This document shows, in pieces, positions 49,362 through 59,045 of a stretch of DNA of 64,000 nucleotides; within the stretch, counting starts at the first letter, position 1, and each line of letters starts with the position of its first letter. Position numbers and translations under genes: made by a program. This DNA is from Ewingella allii (GTDB lineage: Bacteria > Pseudomonadota > Gammaproteobacteria > Enterobacterales > Enterobacteriaceae): contig NZ_JAWUDN010000001.1 in assembly GCF_044430645.1 (NCBI RefSeq), positions 868,001 through 932,000 on the forward strand. Direction: 5' to 3'. The notes under the pieces were generated by a model. The model was not told where the DNA came from. It saw only the letters and a list, made by a program, of their open reading frames with translations, and searched no databases.

Positions 49362-50665
49362 TGAAATCCACAAAACAACCGGGGCGCGTAAAAAGCGCCC
49401 TTTTAAATTGGCTCGGTGTACCTATCAGTTTGACCACCGGCACGTTTTGGCAGGAGTGGATGGGTACCAGCAGCAGCGGTAAAACGGTGACCGTCGATAA
49501 GGCGATCATGCTCTCCGCTGTCTGGGCCTGTGCACGGCTGCTGAGTGAATCAGTCTCCACGCTGCCATTGAAAGTTTATAAGCGGGAAAAAGACGGTTCT
49601 CGCGCGCTGGCGACCGACCACCCAGCATACAAAGTACTCTGTAAACAGCCCAACGGAGAAATGACGCCGTCCAGATTCATGCTAATGCTCGTGGCCAGCA
49701 TCTGCATGCGTGGTAATGCCTTCATTGAAAAGTTGATGATCGGGCAAAAGGTTGTTGCTCTTAACCCGCTTCTTCCTCAAAACATGGTCGTTGAGCGCCT
49801 TGATAGTGGGCAGTTGCGGTACACCTACACCGATAAAAATGGTAAACGCGATATCCCCGTGAAAAACATGATGCATATTCGCGGGTTTGGACTGGATGGC
49901 GTCTGCGGCATGATGCCGATGATGGCCGGGCGCGATGTTATTGGCTCGGCAATGGCGGTTGAAGAATCTGCCGCGAAAATCTTTGAGAACGGAATACAGA
50001 ACTCAGGGTTCATTAGTGCTAAGACCGATATCAACGCGGAACAAAGAGCGCGTTTAAAGCAAAACTTGAGCACGTTTGTTGGTTCAAAGAATGCCGGTAA
50101 GGTCATGGTGCTGGAAGGCGATATGACTTATCAGGGTGTAACCATGAACCCTGAGGCTGCGCAGATGCTGGAGAGTCGCTCCTTCAGTATTGAAGAAATC
50201 TGCCGCTGGTTCCGGATCCCGCCATTTATGGTTGGCCACATGACGAAGCAAAGCAGCTGGGCGTCAAGCGTTGAAGGCATGAACCTTTTATTCCTCACAA
50301 ACACGCTGCGTCCGCTGCTGGTCAATATCGAGCAGGAGATAGCACGCTGCCTGCTTGGGAACGATGAAGATTATTTTGCTGAGTTCTCGGTAGAGGGTTT
50401 GCTCCGTGCCGACAGCGCCGGGCGCGCGGCGTATTACACCACAGCCTTGCAGAATGGTTGGATGAGTCGCAACGACGTCCGCCGGCTGGAAAACCTGCCT
50501 CCAATACCGGGCGGGGACATTTATACCGTGCAGCTGAACCTCACTGCGCTTGAGGATTTACGACAAAATAACCAGGCTGCCAGAGCTAATGCACTGCTCG
50601 AACTTCATAACCAACTGTTCCCCGATATTTCTTTCGAACATTCCCCGCTGAAAAAGGCGGCCTAG
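49361..50665 (+). CDS. Portal protein (HK97 family)
   Basis: 434 residues with the HK97 portal pattern: VDKAIMLSAVWACARLLSESVSTLPLKVYKR near residue 45, LLPQNMVVERLDSGQLRYTY near 130, and FSIEEICRWFRIPPFMVGHM near 280. It forms the ring at the capsid vertex through which DNA passes. ATGA overlap with terL. Confidence 0.95.
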   Translation: MKSTKQPGRVKSALLNWLGVPISLTTGTFWQEWMGTSSSGKTVTVDKAIMLSAVWACARLLSESVSTLPLKVYKREKDGSRALATDHPAYKVLCKQPNGEMTPSRFMLMLVASICMRGNAFIEKLMIGQKVVALNPLLPQNMVVERLDSGQLRYTYTDKNGKRDIPVKNMMHIRGFGLDGVCGMMPMMAGRDVIGSAMAVEESAAKIFENGIQNSGFISAKTDINAEQRARLKQNLSTFVGSKNAGKVMVLEGDMTYQGVTMNPEAAQMLESRSFSIEEICRWFRIPPFMVGHMTKQSSWASSVEGMNLLFLTNTLRPLLVNIEQEIARCLLGNDEDYFAEFSVEGLLRADSAGRAAYYTTALQNGWMSRNDVRRLENLPPIPGGDIYTVQLNLTALEDLRQNNQAARANALLELHNQLFPDISFEHSPLKKAA

Positions 50666-50675
50666 GAGTAAACCC

Positions 50676-51524
50676 ATGTCATTAAAACATCTTCCGGCAG
50701 CGCCGGAGGGGCGCCCGTGCGCGAAAGTCACCAGTGAGCTATCACCGGCCGCGTTAGACCGCTGGGACGGTGGCATTAAGGCTGCCAACAGCAATGACAA
50801 CACGATCTCTATTTTCGATGTCATTGGTTCTGATTATTGGGGAGATGGAGTGACAGCCAACCGTATCGCTGGCGCTCTTCGTTCAATGAACGGCGAAGAC
50901 GTCACTGTGAGCATTAACTCGCCGGGCGGGGACATGTTTGAAGGGCTGGCGATCTATAACCAGCTGCGAGAATACAGCGGCAAAGTAACTGTGAAAGTGC
51001 TGGGGATTGCCGCTTCTGCTGCGTCGATTATCGCCATGGCAGGTGATGAAATTCAGATTGGGCGCGGAGCTTTCCTGATGATCCACAACTGTTGGGTTAT
51101 AGCAGTCGGAAACCGGCATGACCTCGCGCGCGCAGCTCAGGACATGGAGCCCTTTGACCGTGCAATGCAGGACATTTACTCCGCGCGCAGTGGACTTGAT
51201 GCCGTAACCGTATCGGGAATGATGGACAGCGAAACTTATATTGGCGGCAACGATGCGGTCGAGAAAGGCTTTGCTGACCGGCTTCTTTCCGCGGATGAAA
51301 TTTCCGATGGGGACGAAAGCCCTGCGGCCGCGCTGCGAAAACTCGACGCGCTGCTGGCAAAAGCTAATACCCCGCGCTCTGAGCGCAGAAAACTTCTCAA
51401 ATCTTTATCTGCCAGTACGCCGGGCGCTACTGACAATCACCAAGGTAAGCCGAGCGCTACCGATGCACCAAAACCTGAAAACATCAAACAACTTGAAGAC
51501 GCGCTGGCCGCGTTCGGCAAATAA
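50676..51524 (+). CDS. Head maturation protease (ClpP-type, S14)
   Basis: 282 residues. ClpP fold: SINSPGGDMFEGLAIYNQLRE near residue 87, catalytic Ser in GIAASAASIIAMAGDEI near 115, and catalytic His in AFLMIHNCWVIAVGN near 140. It processes the capsid precursor scaffold. The C-terminal ~60 residues are low-complexity and could be removed on self-processing. Confidence 0.93.
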   Translation: MSLKHLPAAPEGRPCAKVTSELSPAALDRWDGGIKAANSNDNTISIFDVIGSDYWGDGVTANRIAGALRSMNGEDVTVSINSPGGDMFEGLAIYNQLREYSGKVTVKVLGIAASAASIIAMAGDEIQIGRGAFLMIHNCWVIAVGNRHDLARAAQDMEPFDRAMQDIYSARSGLDAVTVSGMMDSETYIGGNDAVEKGFADRLLSADEISDGDESPAAALRKLDALLAKANTPRSERRKLLKSLSASTPGATDNHQGKPSATDAPKPENIKQLEDALAAFGK

Positions 51525-51533
51525 GGAAGCACC

Positions 51534-52754
51534 ATGTCTGACGTAAATGAATTATTGAAAAAAGTATCAGCCAAGCTCGAAGAAGTATCCGGCACGTTCA
51601 GTCAGAAGGCTGAGGATGCTTTGAAAGAAGCCAAAAGCTCTGGTCAGCTTTCAGCACAGACCAAAGAGGCGGTTGATAAAATTGCCACCGAGTTCAACGC
51701 GCTGAATGAGGCGAACAAATCACTGAAGGCTTCAGTTGGGGAGCTTGAGCAGCACGTTGCGCAGATGCCTCTGAACAGCGCGGCGAAGGTGATTGAGACC
51801 GTGGGGCAAGTGGTTATCAGCTCCGATGCACTGAAGGCGTTTTCGGCCAGCGTAGAGGGCGGTAAACGCGTCAGTATTCCGGTAAGTGCGGCCTTGCTAT
51901 CAACTGACGTTGCTCAGGGCGTAGTCGAGCCACAGCGTTTGCCTGGCATTGATACTGCACCAAAGCAACGCTTATTCATCCGTGATCTGATTGCACCCGG
52001 CCGCACTGGTTCACCTGCAATCTTCTGGGTTCAGCAGACGGGCTTCACAAACGCTGCCAAAGTGGTCGCAGAAGGTACTACCAAACCATACAGCGATATC
52101 GAGTTCGCAACTAAGATCACCCCTGTTACGACGATTGCACATATGTTCAAAGCGTCGAAGCAGATCCTCGATGATTTTGCCCAACTACAATCGACCGTTG
52201 ATGCCGAAATGCGCTTTGGTCTGAAGTATGTTGAAGAACAAGAAATCCTCTTCGGTGATGGCACTGGCGTGCATCTTCACGGCATCGTGCCGCAGGCGAC
52301 CGCATTTAAGGCCGAGTTCGAAGTGGATAAGCAGAACGGCATTGATGATCTGCGACTGGCAATGCTTCAGGCCCAGTTGGCGCGCTTCCCGGCATCCGGC
52401 CACGTTCTTCACTTCATTGACTGGGCGAAGATTGAACTGACGAAAGATACTCTCGGTCGCTACATTCTTGCAAATCCGTCCGGTTTAACCGGGCCGACGT
52501 TGTGGGGGCTGCCAGTCGTTGCCACTGAGGCACCGGCGTTCAAGGGCAAGTTCCTTACCGGGGCATTCAACGCAGCAGCTCAGCTATTTGATCGCGAAGA
52601 TGCCAACGTGGTGATCAGCACTGAGAACGCTGACGATTTCGAAAAGAACATGATTTCGATTCGTTGTGAAGAGCGCCTGGCGCTGGCAGTTAAGCGCCCA
52701 GAGGCATTTATCTACGGCGCCTTCACTACGCCCGTTGCTGGCGGCGGCCAGTAG
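51534..52754 (+). CDS. Major capsid protein (HK97 gp5 type)
   Basis: 406 residues. The N-terminal ~100 form a charged helical delta/scaffold domain (VNELLKKVSAKLEEVSGTFSQKAEDALKEAKSSG) likely removed by the protease. The HK97 core follows: VEPQRLPGIDTAPKQRLFIRDLIAPGRTGSPAIFWV, KITPVTTIAHMFKASKQILDD, and C-terminal ISIRCEERLALAVKRPEAFIYGAF. It is followed by a terminator. Confidence 0.95.
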   Translation: MSDVNELLKKVSAKLEEVSGTFSQKAEDALKEAKSSGQLSAQTKEAVDKIATEFNALNEANKSLKASVGELEQHVAQMPLNSAAKVIETVGQVVISSDALKAFSASVEGGKRVSIPVSAALLSTDVAQGVVEPQRLPGIDTAPKQRLFIRDLIAPGRTGSPAIFWVQQTGFTNAAKVVAEGTTKPYSDIEFATKITPVTTIAHMFKASKQILDDFAQLQSTVDAEMRFGLKYVEEQEILFGDGTGVHLHGIVPQATAFKAEFEVDKQNGIDDLRLAMLQAQLARFPASGHVLHFIDWAKIELTKDTLGRYILANPSGLTGPTLWGLPVVATEAPAFKGKFLTGAFNAAAQLFDREDANVVISTENADDFEKNMISIRCEERLALAVKRPEAFIYGAFTTPVAGGGQ

Positions 52755-52770
52755 CCCCTAACCATCAATG

Positions 52771-52798
52771 AAAGCGGCCTATTGGCCGCTTTTTATTT
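52771..52798 (+). terminator. Terminator after the capsid gene
   Basis: AAAGCGGCC-TATT-GGCCGCTTT stem with T-run, between capsid and connector genes; it would limit expression of later genes relative to capsid unless Q-modified polymerase reads through. Confidence 0.8.
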
Positions 52799-52810
52799 GA
52801 GGAGCAAAGC

Positions 52811-53074
<264 letters not shown>

Positions 53075-53084
53075 GGTTCAACCC

Positions 53085-53411
53085 ATGCTTGAACTCAACA
53101 CGGTTAAGGCTCATTGCCGGGTCGATGCAGACTTCACGTTGGATGATGAGCTTTTTAAAATCTATTCAGGATCAGCAAAGCGGCACGTTGAGAAATGGAC
53201 CCGTCGAAAGCTATACCAGGCTATCGATGAGCCTGGGTTCGCGGAGGACGACGATGCGCTGTTGCTGGACGATGACATACGGTCTGCAATGTTGCTTTGC
53301 ATCGGACATTGGTATGCAAATCGTGAGGGTGTGGTTATTGGAGAGACTGCGGTGAATCTTCCATTGGCCGTTCAAGCTCTACTCCAGCCTTACAGGATCT
53401 ATGGCCTATGA
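53085..53411 (+). CDS. Head-tail connector (gp6-like)
   Basis: 108 residues of the HK97 gp6/phage_gp6 adaptor: MLELNTVKAHCRVDADFTLDDELFKIYSGSAKRHVEKWTRRKL, then IRSAMLLCIGHWYANREGVV and LPLAVQALLQPYRIY. Forms a ring under the portal. Start at 53085; the longer open frame upstream is only the shifted reading of the hexamer repeat. Overlaps the next gene by four bases. Confidence 0.88.
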   Translation: MLELNTVKAHCRVDADFTLDDELFKIYSGSAKRHVEKWTRRKLYQAIDEPGFAEDDDALLLDDDIRSAMLLCIGHWYANREGVVIGETAVNLPLAVQALLQPYRIYGL

Positions 53412-53743
53412 AAAGTCTTCGTGCAGGCGATCTCAATAAAAGAGTTTTACTCCGAAAGACGGTGACCATCAGAGACGAATCCGGGGGAACCAAACAGACC
53501 GTTGTGGATGTTGCCACGGTATGGGCTTCGGCTGAGGCAATTTCAAATCGAAAAATCCGCTCTTTAGATCAGGGGCAAATTGTCGAAACAATGATGTTCG
53601 TGATGCGACCCCGTACCGATGTGCTAGTCGACTGGCAGGCAGTGTTAAACGGTCAGGTTTACACCATTCGGGCTGCTGACCGCACTCATTCCGACCGCTT
53701 GCAACTCACCGGAGAGGCCGATACCCGCCATGATCGAATATGA
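53408..53743 (+). CDS. Head closure / head-tail joining protein
   Basis: 111 residues of the phage head-tail joining family (PF05521): LRAGDLNKRVLLRKTVTIRDESGGTKQTV opening, ATVWASAEAISNRKI, and VYTIRAADRTHSDRLQLTGEA. Seals the connector after packaging. ATGA overlap upstream, 14-bp overlap downstream. Confidence 0.85.
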   Translation: MKSLRAGDLNKRVLLRKTVTIRDESGGTKQTVVDVATVWASAEAISNRKIRSLDQGQIVETMMFVMRPRTDVLVDWQAVLNGQVYTIRAADRTHSDRLQLTGEADTRHDRI

Positions 53744-54119
53744 AATCAAAGCGGCCCTTGAGGCGCTATCTGGGTTAAATGCTTACCCCTTGCTTTTGCC
53801 TGATCCAGAGCAAGAGGGTGTCACATACCAGCGCATTAGCGACCCACGGCTTGAAACAGGCATGGTAGTCACATCATTGGTTCAAGCCCGCTTTCAAATC
53901 AGCTATCACGTCATTGATGATTATCCGCGGCTACTGAGTCTAGATAAAACCGTACGTGACGCGTGGGAGCCTATTGCTCATGGTCGAATTGGTCGTTGGC
54001 CAGTGCAGACCGTGACGCGCGGCGGCATTAGCCAGAACAAGCAGACCCTGACCAATAACCGTGTGCAGTACCGACTAACCCGAGATTTCATCATTTGTTA
54101 CCCGGAGGACGCCTCATGA
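53730..54119 (+). CDS. Tail-completion/terminator-like protein (DUF3168-like)
   Basis: 129 residues. The pattern GVTYQRISDPRLETGMVVTSLVQARFQISYHVIDDYPRLLSLDKTVRDAWE resembles DUF3168 tail terminator proteins that cap the tail tube. In HK97 this gene usually follows the gp10-like gene; here it comes before it, so assignment is moderate. Confidence 0.6.
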   Translation: MIEYEIKAALEALSGLNAYPLLLPDPEQEGVTYQRISDPRLETGMVVTSLVQARFQISYHVIDDYPRLLSLDKTVRDAWEPIAHGRIGRWPVQTVTRGGISQNKQTLTNNRVQYRLTRDFIICYPEDAS

Positions 54120-54520
54120 TTTCCATGAAAGTCGAGGGGCTAGCGGAACTTGAACGCCAGTTGATCGCACTCGGCGAAAAGGTGGGAACAAAGGTTCTGC
54201 GAGAGGCGGGGCGCGCCGCGCTCGAAGTCGTTCAGGAGGACATGATTAAGCACGCTGGTTTTGATGAGACCGCCAGCGGCCAGCACATGCGCGACACGAT
54301 AAAAATTAGAAGCACAACACGCAAAACCAAAGGGACTGCCGTAGTTGTTCTTCGTGTCGGGCCAAGTAAGGCGCACTTCATGAAAGCGCTGGCGCAAGAA
54401 TTCGGTACCGTAAAACAGGTTCCCGATCCGTTTATACGCCCTGCGCTCGATTACAACCGAATCAAAGTTCTGCGCATCCTCGCTGTAGAAATTAAAGACC
54501 GTATCCAATCCAACCGGTAG
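54116..54520 (+). CDS. HK97 gp10-like tail-completion protein
   Basis: 134 residues: MKVEGLAELERQLIALGEKVGTKVLREAGRAALEVVQEDM and HMRDTIKIRS..., then AQEFGTVKQVPDPFIRPALD. This is the HK97-gp10-like family found at the neck/tail junction. Start at 54116 overlaps the preceding stop, with CGGAGGA upstream. Confidence 0.87.
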   Translation: MISMKVEGLAELERQLIALGEKVGTKVLREAGRAALEVVQEDMIKHAGFDETASGQHMRDTIKIRSTTRKTKGTAVVVLRVGPSKAHFMKALAQEFGTVKQVPDPFIRPALDYNRIKVLRILAVEIKDRIQSNR

Positions 54521-54553
54521 CGCCCGCTGCCTATTCACTAAAGAGAGAAAATC

Positions 54554-55024
54554 ATGGCCGATCCTAAAACATCGCCGGAATACGCAATGCTTCCGGCTGG
54601 CACTATTGTGAAATATGGTGAGTTGGGTGCCGCAGCTGCGGCAATGAAACCACTTATTAACTGTAAGGCGCTGGGAGCCACGGGGCAAACCGGTAGCTTC
54701 GTGGACTGCACCACGCTGATCGATATGTCCAAGCAGTTTATTTCGGACTTGCCAGAAGGGCCGGAAAAATCACTGGGCTTTATTGATGATCCAGCCAACC
54801 CCGATTTTGCCGCATTCCTTACCGCCGCCGAGCAGCGCAAAACCGTTCAGTTTTACATTGAATTACCGAATGGTCGAACCGCAACCATGCTGTTGGCATT
54901 GTCAGGCTGGCAGATGAACGAAATCACAGCGCCAGCCAGCGAGGTGATTCAGGTGACCGTACAGGGTAAACAGAACAACCTTGTATGGGGAACTGTTCCG
55001 GCTCCGGATGCCAAAAAAGCATAA
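54554..55024 (+). CDS. Major tail tube protein
   Basis: 156 residues. Tail tube pattern of siphophages: SFVDCTTLIDMSKQFISDLPEGPEKSLGFIDDP near residue 50, and IELPNGRTATMLLALSGWQMNEITAPASEVIQVTVQGK. Polymerises as stacked rings around the tape measure. Followed by a terminator. Confidence 0.88.
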   Translation: MADPKTSPEYAMLPAGTIVKYGELGAAAAAMKPLINCKALGATGQTGSFVDCTTLIDMSKQFISDLPEGPEKSLGFIDDPANPDFAAFLTAAEQRKTVQFYIELPNGRTATMLLALSGWQMNEITAPASEVIQVTVQGKQNNLVWGTVPAPDAKKA

Positions 55025-55044
55025 CCAGCCCCCTAAAACTTATA

Positions 55045-55066
55045 GCCGCCTTCGGGCGGTTTTTTT
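55045..55066 (+). terminator. Terminator after the tail tube gene
   Basis: CCGCC-TTC-GGGCGG stem and T7 run before the chaperone gene. Confidence 0.8.
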
Positions 55067-55087
55067 ACATCAAAATTAGGCAATCTC

Positions 55088-55462
55088 ATGGCTAACAAAA
55101 CAGAAAAATTCGACTACAAAGCACTGAAATCCGCGCTGTTAAAACCAACGAATACCGCAATTGAAACTACGCTTTTTGGCGCACAGGTGTTTATTCGCCG
55201 TCTGACCGCCGCCGAGTTGATTGGGCATGAAGAGCAAATCGACGCGGCAGCCAAAGAATTAGATGTTCGTGGCTCATCCTTGATAAGTGTTCAGCTCATT
55301 ATCAGTTGCCTGGTTAATCCGGATGGTACGTCTATCGACCCCTCTGATTTGCCAACAGCCGCCGAACTGCTCGAGGCCCATGACAATGCCACGCTGATCG
55401 ACGCTATCACAACCGTTAAAGAGCACTCCCTCGGCAAACTGGAAGAAGCGCAAAAAAACTAA
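55088..55462 (+). CDS. Tail assembly chaperone G
   Basis: 124 residues (MANKTEKFDYKALKSALLKP, then FIRRLTAAELIGHEEQIDAAAKEL). The functional equal of lambda gpG, binding the tape measure during tail assembly. Its last codons contain a slippery heptamer (55453-55459) leading to the longer G-T product. 63 bp after the tail tube stop. Confidence 0.87.
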   Translation: MANKTEKFDYKALKSALLKPTNTAIETTLFGAQVFIRRLTAAELIGHEEQIDAAAKELDVRGSSLISVQLIISCLVNPDGTSIDPSDLPTAAELLEAHDNATLIDAITTVKEHSLGKLEEAQKN

Positions 55463-55695
55463 CTGACTCGCCTTGGCTGACGTTTATTTTTCAACTGGCC
55501 GACCGCTGGGGCGAGTCTGACCCCCGAAAGATTGCAGATCTTCCCGTCGAAATTCTTCTTCACTGGCGGGCTTACTTCATTCAGCAAGGCATTCTGGCCC
55601 CGGATGAATCACAGCCTGCTTTACCAGAACCAGTGCAGACACCGGTTCATTCTCAACAGGATGAATGTGCTGCCGTAATGCGGGCGCTAATGTAA
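55088..55695 (+). CDS. Tail assembly chaperone GT, -1 frameshift product
   Basis: Made when ribosomes slip back one base at A AAA AAC (55453-55459). Reading resumes at 55459 and adds LTDSPWLTFIFQLADRWGES, then DPRKIADLPVEILLHWRAYFIQQG and a Pro-rich tail to the stop at 55693-55695. The T part has the ADRWGE...LHWRAYF pattern of siphophage GT proteins. Its stop overlaps the tape-measure ATG (ATGTAATGG). The ratio of G to GT is important for tail assembly in lambda. Confidence 0.87.
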
Positions 55696-58600
55696 TGGGT
55701 GACGTGGCATCATTGGCGGTCGGGCTACACCTGAACGCCGCGAACTTTAAATCACAGCTGATTGGTGCCTACGGTGACGCGGAAGGCCAATCGCGTAAAT
55801 TCAACCGCAGCACGCAGGACGATGCGAAAAAAACAGATGCCGCGTATGCCAAGGTGGGTTCAACCATTACCGGCCTCGCCGGGCGGCTGGCAGCTTTCGC
55901 CGGTGTTGGCCTGTCCCTTGGTTCGATCATCAATACTTCTCGCCAGTATGGACAGGCGCTTTCCGACCTGTCAGCGATCACCGGCTCGACCGGAGAACAG
56001 CTAAAATCTCTCGACGCCGCGGCGCAGGAAATGGGCCGCACGACGGAGTACAGCGCCAGTCAGGCGGTCGAAGCCCTCAAGCTAATGGCATCGGCTAAGC
56101 CTGAACTGCTTGAAACGGCTGACGGACTTACCCAAGCAACGAAGAGCGCGTTGGTGCTGGCACAGGCCGCAGGCTCCACGCTGCCTGATGCAACAAAGAC
56201 GCTGGCCCTGTCTCTAAACCAGTTTGGCGCGGGCGCTGACCAGGCTGATCGTTATATCAACGTGCTGGCCGCCGGCGCGAAGTATGGTGCATCAGAAATT
56301 GCCGATACTGCCGCCGCGATCAAAAACGGCGGCGTGGCCGCAGCGCAGGCCGGAGTCGGATTTGAGCAGCTCAACGCAGCTATTCAGGTGCTGGCGTCCC
56401 GAGAAATCAAAGGTGGTGAAGCGGGTACTGCGCTGCGTAACGTCATTTTGCAGTTGGAGAAAGGGACTGATAAGACGCTCAAACCTTCGGTTGTAGGCCT
56501 GAGCACGGCGCTGGAAAACCTCTCCAAAAAGAATCTCTCGACGGCGCAGGCTGTTAAAGTTTTTGGTCTGGAAAATATCAATGCCGCCTCGATTTTGGTG
56601 GATAACCGAAAGAATCTCGATGACCTAACCAAATCTTTGACCGGGACACAAACCGCCCACGAACAGGCGTCGGTAAGGGTGAATAACCTTAACGGCGATC
56701 TGATGGGGCTGACCAGCGCCTTTGAGGGGCTGATCATCAAGGTTGGGCAAAGTGGCAACGGTCCGTTGCGCTCAGGCGTGCAAAGCATCACAGAAGCAGT
56801 TGGTTTACTGTCTGATAACTTTAATGCTGTGGCTTCGGTCGCGCTATACACACTTATACCGGTGCTTGCGACAAAGTTAACGGCGGGAATACGTAGTAGC
56901 ACCGCAGAGTGGGTAGCAAATCAGAAGGCGGTAAGGGAGTCGGCAAACGCGCAAGCCGAAATTGCCAAAAAAACGATTGAAACCACGAAAGCGGCGTTGG
57001 CCCGTAATGATGCTGATTATGCCGGTTATCGACTGTTGGAAAAAAATGCTCAGCAGCATGGTTATCTCATCAAGTACAACGAGGATTTTAATCGACTCGG
57101 TAGGCAAGAGTTAGAACTGGTAAGGACGCAAGACGCGGCCAAACTAAGCCTAGCAGCTGCAAATCGACAGGTCTCTGTTTCTGCACGGGCAATGGCAGCC
57201 GCAGTCGGATTGGCAAAAGGAGCCTTGTCGCTGGTGGGCGGCCCGGTGGGCGCTGCCATGTTGGCAGGTTCGGCCATTTTTTATCTGCATCAGCAAAACG
57301 TTCAGGCGCGCCAGTCGGCATTGGGCCTTAAAGATGCAGTTGTTGAAACAACAGCAGCCCTGATGCAGCTTTCTGACAAGCAGCTGGCCGTTAAGCAGCT
57401 CGACTTGCAGGATCAGTATCAAAACCAGATCACGCAGAAAAACCAGATCGTCAAAGAAATTCAGGATGCCGACAGTCGTATCAGCAGTCTGCAAAGTTTT
57501 GACCCATTTGGGCAGTTGTCCGGCGTTCAGTCAGGAAAGGTCCGGGCGGAGGCGCAGCTTGAGGACGTCAAAAAGGGGATCGATAAGGCTAAGGACTCTC
57601 TTGATAACGTGAATAAGGCGCGGTTCCTTGTTCAAACGAACATCGCAGGATTTGCCAATAATCTTGCCAGTGACGTCAAGGCCATTACCGCCGCAGGAAA
57701 AGCAGCGGATGGCGCCGCAAGTCCTTGGGGCGGTGAAGACCCGGCCAAAGCCGATAAAAAAGGCCAGCAGGCCTTAAAAACCTATAAGCAGTTGCGCCTT
57801 GAGATTGAGAAGGAACATGCCAGCAGTCTGGCAAAAATTGATATCGAGGAAAAGGCCGCTCAGCAGAAGCTGATTGAAACGGCAAAAGCAGCTGGCGTGG
57901 CGCAATCAGTCGTTCAAAAGCTTGTCCTGTTGAATGCTCAAAACTACCAGCGGCAACGAATGGATCTGGCGGAGCAGTATTCCCCGGCGCGGGCGACGCT
58001 TCGTAAAGAGCAGGAAACGAGCCGTGACCTCAAGCAACTATTTGATGCACGCCTGCTGACTGAAAAAGAGTATCAGGCAGCACGGTTAAACCTCAGTCAA
58101 AGCTCTACCCGCGACATCCTTAAGGCGCAGGCCGATATTATCGCCGCACCTAAGCAGAACATTGCTGGTGAGGTAGATCCTGTAGCTCAGTTGCAAAACC
58201 AGCTGGCCCAGCAGCAGGCGCTTTATCAGGCTTATTACGATAACGGGAGAATCAACAAAGAGCAGTATGAGTCGCTGATGGCGAAAGCCTCAGAAGATTC
58301 GGCAGAGGCGCAGTATAACGCGGCGTTGAGCCTGTATACCGGGCAGAGTCGCTTAAACAAGCTCTCAATTGGTCTGGTTGATACGGTCAAAGAGCGCATG
58401 ACTAACACGCTTACAGGCTTGCTGAATGGCACTAAGGATTTCAAGGATGGCATGAGCAGCCTCTTTGCCAGCCTCTCTCAAACCATCATCCAAAACCTGA
58501 TCGACATGGGCACGCAGGCGTTACTGACGCGGACCATTCTTTCATCGTTTATGAGTTTTGGCGGAGCAGCAGCCGGTGGCGGAGCATCTGCTGCTGGCTC

Positions 58601-59045
58601 GGGCGCTGGTGCGATGGGCATGGGGACAAGCTTCGGCAGTTACGTGGCCAATGCAAAAGGTGGTGTTTACTCCTCACCCGATCTGAGTGGCTATAGCAAC
58701 ACGGTCGTCAGTTCGCCGACCATGTTCGCCTTTGCAAAAGGCGCGGGCCTGATGGGGGAATCCGGGCCAGAGGCGATCATGCCGCTGACGCGTGCGGCAA
58801 ACGGCTCACTCGGCGTTCGTTCTATTGGTGACAGTAACGCGACTATGTCCGGTAATTACCCAGCACCACAAATCACCCTCAATATTTACGGGGGAGAGCA
58901 GGGCACGGATAACGTTCAGTCTTCATCAGGCTTTGAGCAGATGGGGACTGAGTTGATGAAGCTGGCGCAACGGACCTATGTCGAAATGCGAAATAAAGAC
59001 CTCAGGCCCGGCGGCGCGCTGTGGCGAAACGCCCGGAGCACCTAA
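55695..59045 (+). CDS. Tail tape measure protein
   Basis: 1116 residues from the ATG at 55695. N-terminal TP901-type core (LSDLSAITGSTGEQLKSLDAAAQEMGRTTEYSASQAVEALKLMASAKPELL), central hydrophobic and coiled-coil regions (MAAAVGLAKGALSLVGGPVGAAMLAGSAIFYL near ~510), long helical repeats with Q/K/A-rich stretches, and a Gly-rich C-terminus (GESGPEAIMPLTRAANGSLGVRS). It sets tail length and guides DNA entry. The start overlaps the GT stop; an upstream in-frame ATG at 55665 is less likely. Confidence 0.93.
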   Translation: MGDVASLAVGLHLNAANFKSQLIGAYGDAEGQSRKFNRSTQDDAKKTDAAYAKVGSTITGLAGRLAAFAGVGLSLGSIINTSRQYGQALSDLSAITGSTGEQLKSLDAAAQEMGRTTEYSASQAVEALKLMASAKPELLETADGLTQATKSALVLAQAAGSTLPDATKTLALSLNQFGAGADQADRYINVLAAGAKYGASEIADTAAAIKNGGVAAAQAGVGFEQLNAAIQVLASREIKGGEAGTALRNVILQLEKGTDKTLKPSVVGLSTALENLSKKNLSTAQAVKVFGLENINAASILVDNRKNLDDLTKSLTGTQTAHEQASVRVNNLNGDLMGLTSAFEGLIIKVGQSGNGPLRSGVQSITEAVGLLSDNFNAVASVALYTLIPVLATKLTAGIRSSTAEWVANQKAVRESANAQAEIAKKTIETTKAALARNDADYAGYRLLEKNAQQHGYLIKYNEDFNRLGRQELELVRTQDAAKLSLAAANRQVSVSARAMAAAVGLAKGALSLVGGPVGAAMLAGSAIFYLHQQNVQARQSALGLKDAVVETTAALMQLSDKQLAVKQLDLQDQYQNQITQKNQIVKEIQDADSRISSLQSFDPFGQLSGVQSGKVRAEAQLEDVKKGIDKAKDSLDNVNKARFLVQTNIAGFANNLASDVKAITAAGKAADGAASPWGGEDPAKADKKGQQALKTYKQLRLEIEKEHASSLAKIDIEEKAAQQKLIETAKAAGVAQSVVQKLVLLNAQNYQRQRMDLAEQYSPARATLRKEQETSRDLKQLFDARLLTEKEYQAARLNLSQSSTRDILKAQADIIAAPKQNIAGEVDPVAQLQNQLAQQQALYQAYYDNGRINKEQYESLMAKASEDSAEAQYNAALSLYTGQSRLNKLSIGLVDTVKERMTNTLTGLLNGTKDFKDGMSSLFASLSQTIIQNLIDMGTQALLTRTILSSFMSFGGAAAGGGASAAGSGAGAMGMGTSFGSYVANAKGGVYSSPDLSGYSNTVVSSPTMFAFAKGAGLMGESGPEAIMPLTRAANGSLGVRSIGDSNATMSGNYPAPQITLNIYGGEQGTDNVQSSSGFEQMGTELMKLAQRTYVEMRNKDLRPGGALWRNARST

